In this document: piece after piece, positions 4,680-5,946 of the stretch
Position numbering within the stretch: the first letter of the stretch is position 1
How the letters are laid out: every line of letters begins with the position of its first letter
DNA from: DASXBJ01 sp036491755
Lineage (GTDB): Bacteria > Chloroflexota > Dormibacteria > Dormibacterales > Dormibacteraceae
Assembly: GCA_036491755.1 (NCBI GenBank)
Contig: DASXBJ010000149.1
Coordinates: 1-5,946, forward strand
Length of the DNA stretch: 5,946 nucleotides
Reading direction: 5' to 3'
Notes under the pieces: model-generated
The model's database searches: none
The model's input: only the letters and a program-made list of their open reading frames with translations
Told to the model about the DNA's origin: nothing
Position numbers and translations under genes: made by a program

Positions 4680-5946
4680 TGGTGAGGTTGCTCGTGCCTA
4701 CGACCGACTGGCCGGGCTGAATGAGCGGAAGCATGGGGCTGGACTGGTTGAGCAGCGTCTGCAACTGCTGGTAGAGCTGGCCACGGGTAGCATTGTCGGC
4801 CGTGGAGCCTGCTCTGGCTCCAAGGTCCTCGATGGCGGGGGCAGCACCCGTCAGCCAGCCTGCGCGCTTGCCGACCAGCTGACCCGGCAGGAACGCGAGG
4901 TAGTCGTTGGGGTCCGGGTAGTCGGGGGCCCAACCAGCCAGGCCGAGGTGGTACTTGGCGCCGCGGTAGTTTGGAGTCGCGATCGAGCTTGGCTGGCCGT
5001 TGAGGTTGACGGTGATGCCGACATCCGCCAGGTTGGCCTTGATCTTGGCCGCCAGCGAATCATTCTGGCCGGTGCTGCTGATCGTGTAGTCGAGCACGAT
5101 CGTGGGATTGGAAACGCCCGAGGCCAGGAGCTCGCTTTTGGCTTTGGCTACATCGCGCTGGACCGCCTGCGATTGCGAGAGAGCGCCGAGGAACTGGATG
5201 GGCACTACGCCGGGAGCTTGTGCCGACCCCGCTCCCGCCACGCTGACCAGGCCCTGGTAGTCGATGCCGTAACGGATTGCGTTCACGAAATGCTGGTTCG
5301 CGCAGGCCGGGACGGTCTTGATGTTGCAGAAGGCGAACGTGATGTTCGGCGAGGTGAAGCTCGTCACCGTCAGGGCCGAGTTGCCCTTCAAGCTGGCAGC
5401 CTGGTCGCCGGTGAGGCTGAGCTCGATCTGGTTGCTGGCCTTCTGAATTTCAATCAGCTGCGTGGCGGCGGCGACGTTGCGGAAGATGACCGTCCCGAAG
5501 TTGGCCTTGTCCGGTCCCCAGTACTTGGCATTCGCCTTCAGGACCACTTCGGAGGTGCTGACCGAGAACATCGTGTACGGACCGCTGCCGACGGAGGTCG
5601 TGCCCAAGAAGTCGTGGGCGGTGTCCGCGGTCGCCGCGTCAGCCGCGGCACTTCCACCGTGCGCCATCAGGAGCTTGGAGTTGATGATGCCCAGCGCCGG
5701 GTTGGTGACGATGAACGGGATCGCGGGGTTTGGTACCGAGGAGACGAGGACGAACGTGTAGTCATCGGTCGCTTTCATCGAGGTGATGCCGTCGAGGAGG
5801 TAGACCGGGTTGTCGTGCAGGTTCAGCAGCCTGTTGTACGTGAACTCCACATCGCGGGCTGTCAGCGGCGTCCCATCGGCGAACTTCACGTCTTTGCGGA
5901 TAGTGAAAGTGAATGTCTTGGCGTCTGGGGAAACCGTGTATGACTG
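4624..5946 (-). CDS. Extracellular solute-binding protein family 5 (Dpp/Opp class), 5' end beyond the window
   Basis: The visible part is 440 residues, read from the right edge (first complete codon at 5944-5946) to a TGA at 4624-4626. Family proteins are usually about 500-600 residues, so roughly 60-150 residues, including the signal peptide or lipoprotein signal, lie outside. Family 5 landmarks, numbered from the first visible residue: FTIRKDVKFADGTPLTARDV (14-33, the usual lobe-I motif), GSGPYTMF (120-127), YWGPDKANFG (142-151), AIRYGIDYQGLV (223-234) and WAPDYPDPNDYL (339-350). Asp342 in the last motif aligns by context with the aspartate that holds the peptide amino group in OppA/DppA, so a peptide or amine-bearing solute is plausible but unproven. 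Cys207 and Cys215 are the only cysteines seen and are close enough to form a disulfide outside the membrane. It is the first gene of the visible operon and delivers solute to the downstream permeases. A GTG at 5889 is internal, not the start. Confidence 0.95.
   Translation of the reverse strand, partial: QSYTVSPDAKTFTFTIRKDVKFADGTPLTARDVEFTYNRLLNLHDNPVYLLDGITSMKATDDYTFVLVSSVPNPAIPFIVTNPALGIINSKLLMAHGGSAAADAATADTAHDFLGTTSVGSGPYTMFSVSTSEVVLKANAKYWGPDKANFGTVIFRNVAAATQLIEIQKASNQIELSLTGDQAASLKGNSALTVTSFTSPNITFAFCNIKTVPACANQHFVNAIRYGIDYQGLVSVAGAGSAQAPGVVPIQFLGALSQSQAVQRDVAKAKSELLASGVSNPTIVLDYTISSTGQNDSLAAKIKANLADVGITVNLNGQPSSIATPNYRGAKYHLGLAGWAPDYPDPNDYLAFLPGQLVGKRAGWLTGAAPAIEDLGARAGSTADNATRGQLYQQLQTLLNQSSPMLPLIQPGQSVVGTSNLTNVVYSPVWYLDLAAIGTK

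Noticed and set aside
5887..5889. GTG as start of the binding protein
   Set aside because: Reading through to the right edge continues the conserved family 5 block (YTFTIRKDV-type residues) without a stop, so this codon is internal and the gene is cut by the window edge.
4501..5943. Long plus-strand open frame of 480 codons across the binding-protein gene
   Set aside because: It is exactly antisense to a gene with clear family 5 motifs and its product is a low-complexity Arg/Val/Gly-rich string without a recognisable domain. GC-rich third positions commonly leave the opposite strand open.
1..5946. tRNA, rRNA, CRISPR repeats, insertion-sequence ends, phage or defence genes
   Set aside because: The window is almost completely filled by six overlapping transporter and regulator genes, and I found no direct-repeat array, terminal repeats or RNA-like folds outside them.

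Overview
The window is GC-rich with a strong preference for G or C in third codon positions, as in high-GC soil or environmental bacteria such as Actinomycetota, Chloroflexota or related phyla. The sequence alone does not settle which. No RNA gene, mobile element, CRISPR array or phage gene is visible.

All genes lie on the minus strand and are read from the right edge to the left. In transcription order they are: an extracytoplasmic family 5 substrate-binding protein (5' end cut by the window, ends at 4624); a DppB-type permease (4679-3567); a DppC-type permease (3570-2689); a DppD-type ATPase (2692-1712); a DppF-type ATPase (1715-729); and a GntR/FCD-family transcription regulator (732-28). 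This is a complete Dpp/Opp-class importer apart from the missing start of the binding protein, with a one-component regulator attached at its 3' end. The binding protein captures the solute outside the membrane, the two permeases form the channel, and the two ATPases drive import. The regulator probably senses the imported solute or a product of it.

The genes are packed tightly. From the first permease onward every junction is a 4-base stop/start overlap (ATGA three times, GTGA once), which suggests translational coupling through to the regulator. The exception is the junction between binding protein and first permease. It holds a perfect 14-bp GC-rich inverted repeat three bases after the binding-protein stop codon, and the first permease has to start 56 bases upstream, inside the binding-protein gene. 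The last 27 bases at the left edge hold no gene but do contain a Shine-Dalgarno-like run, so a further gene may follow outside the window.

This is a recognisable transporter operon and I see no undescribed system. The points most worth a second look are the hairpin at the binding-protein/permease junction, the regulator coupled to the transporter, the degenerate ATPase-coupling loop in the second permease, and the matching four-cysteine motifs in both ATPases.
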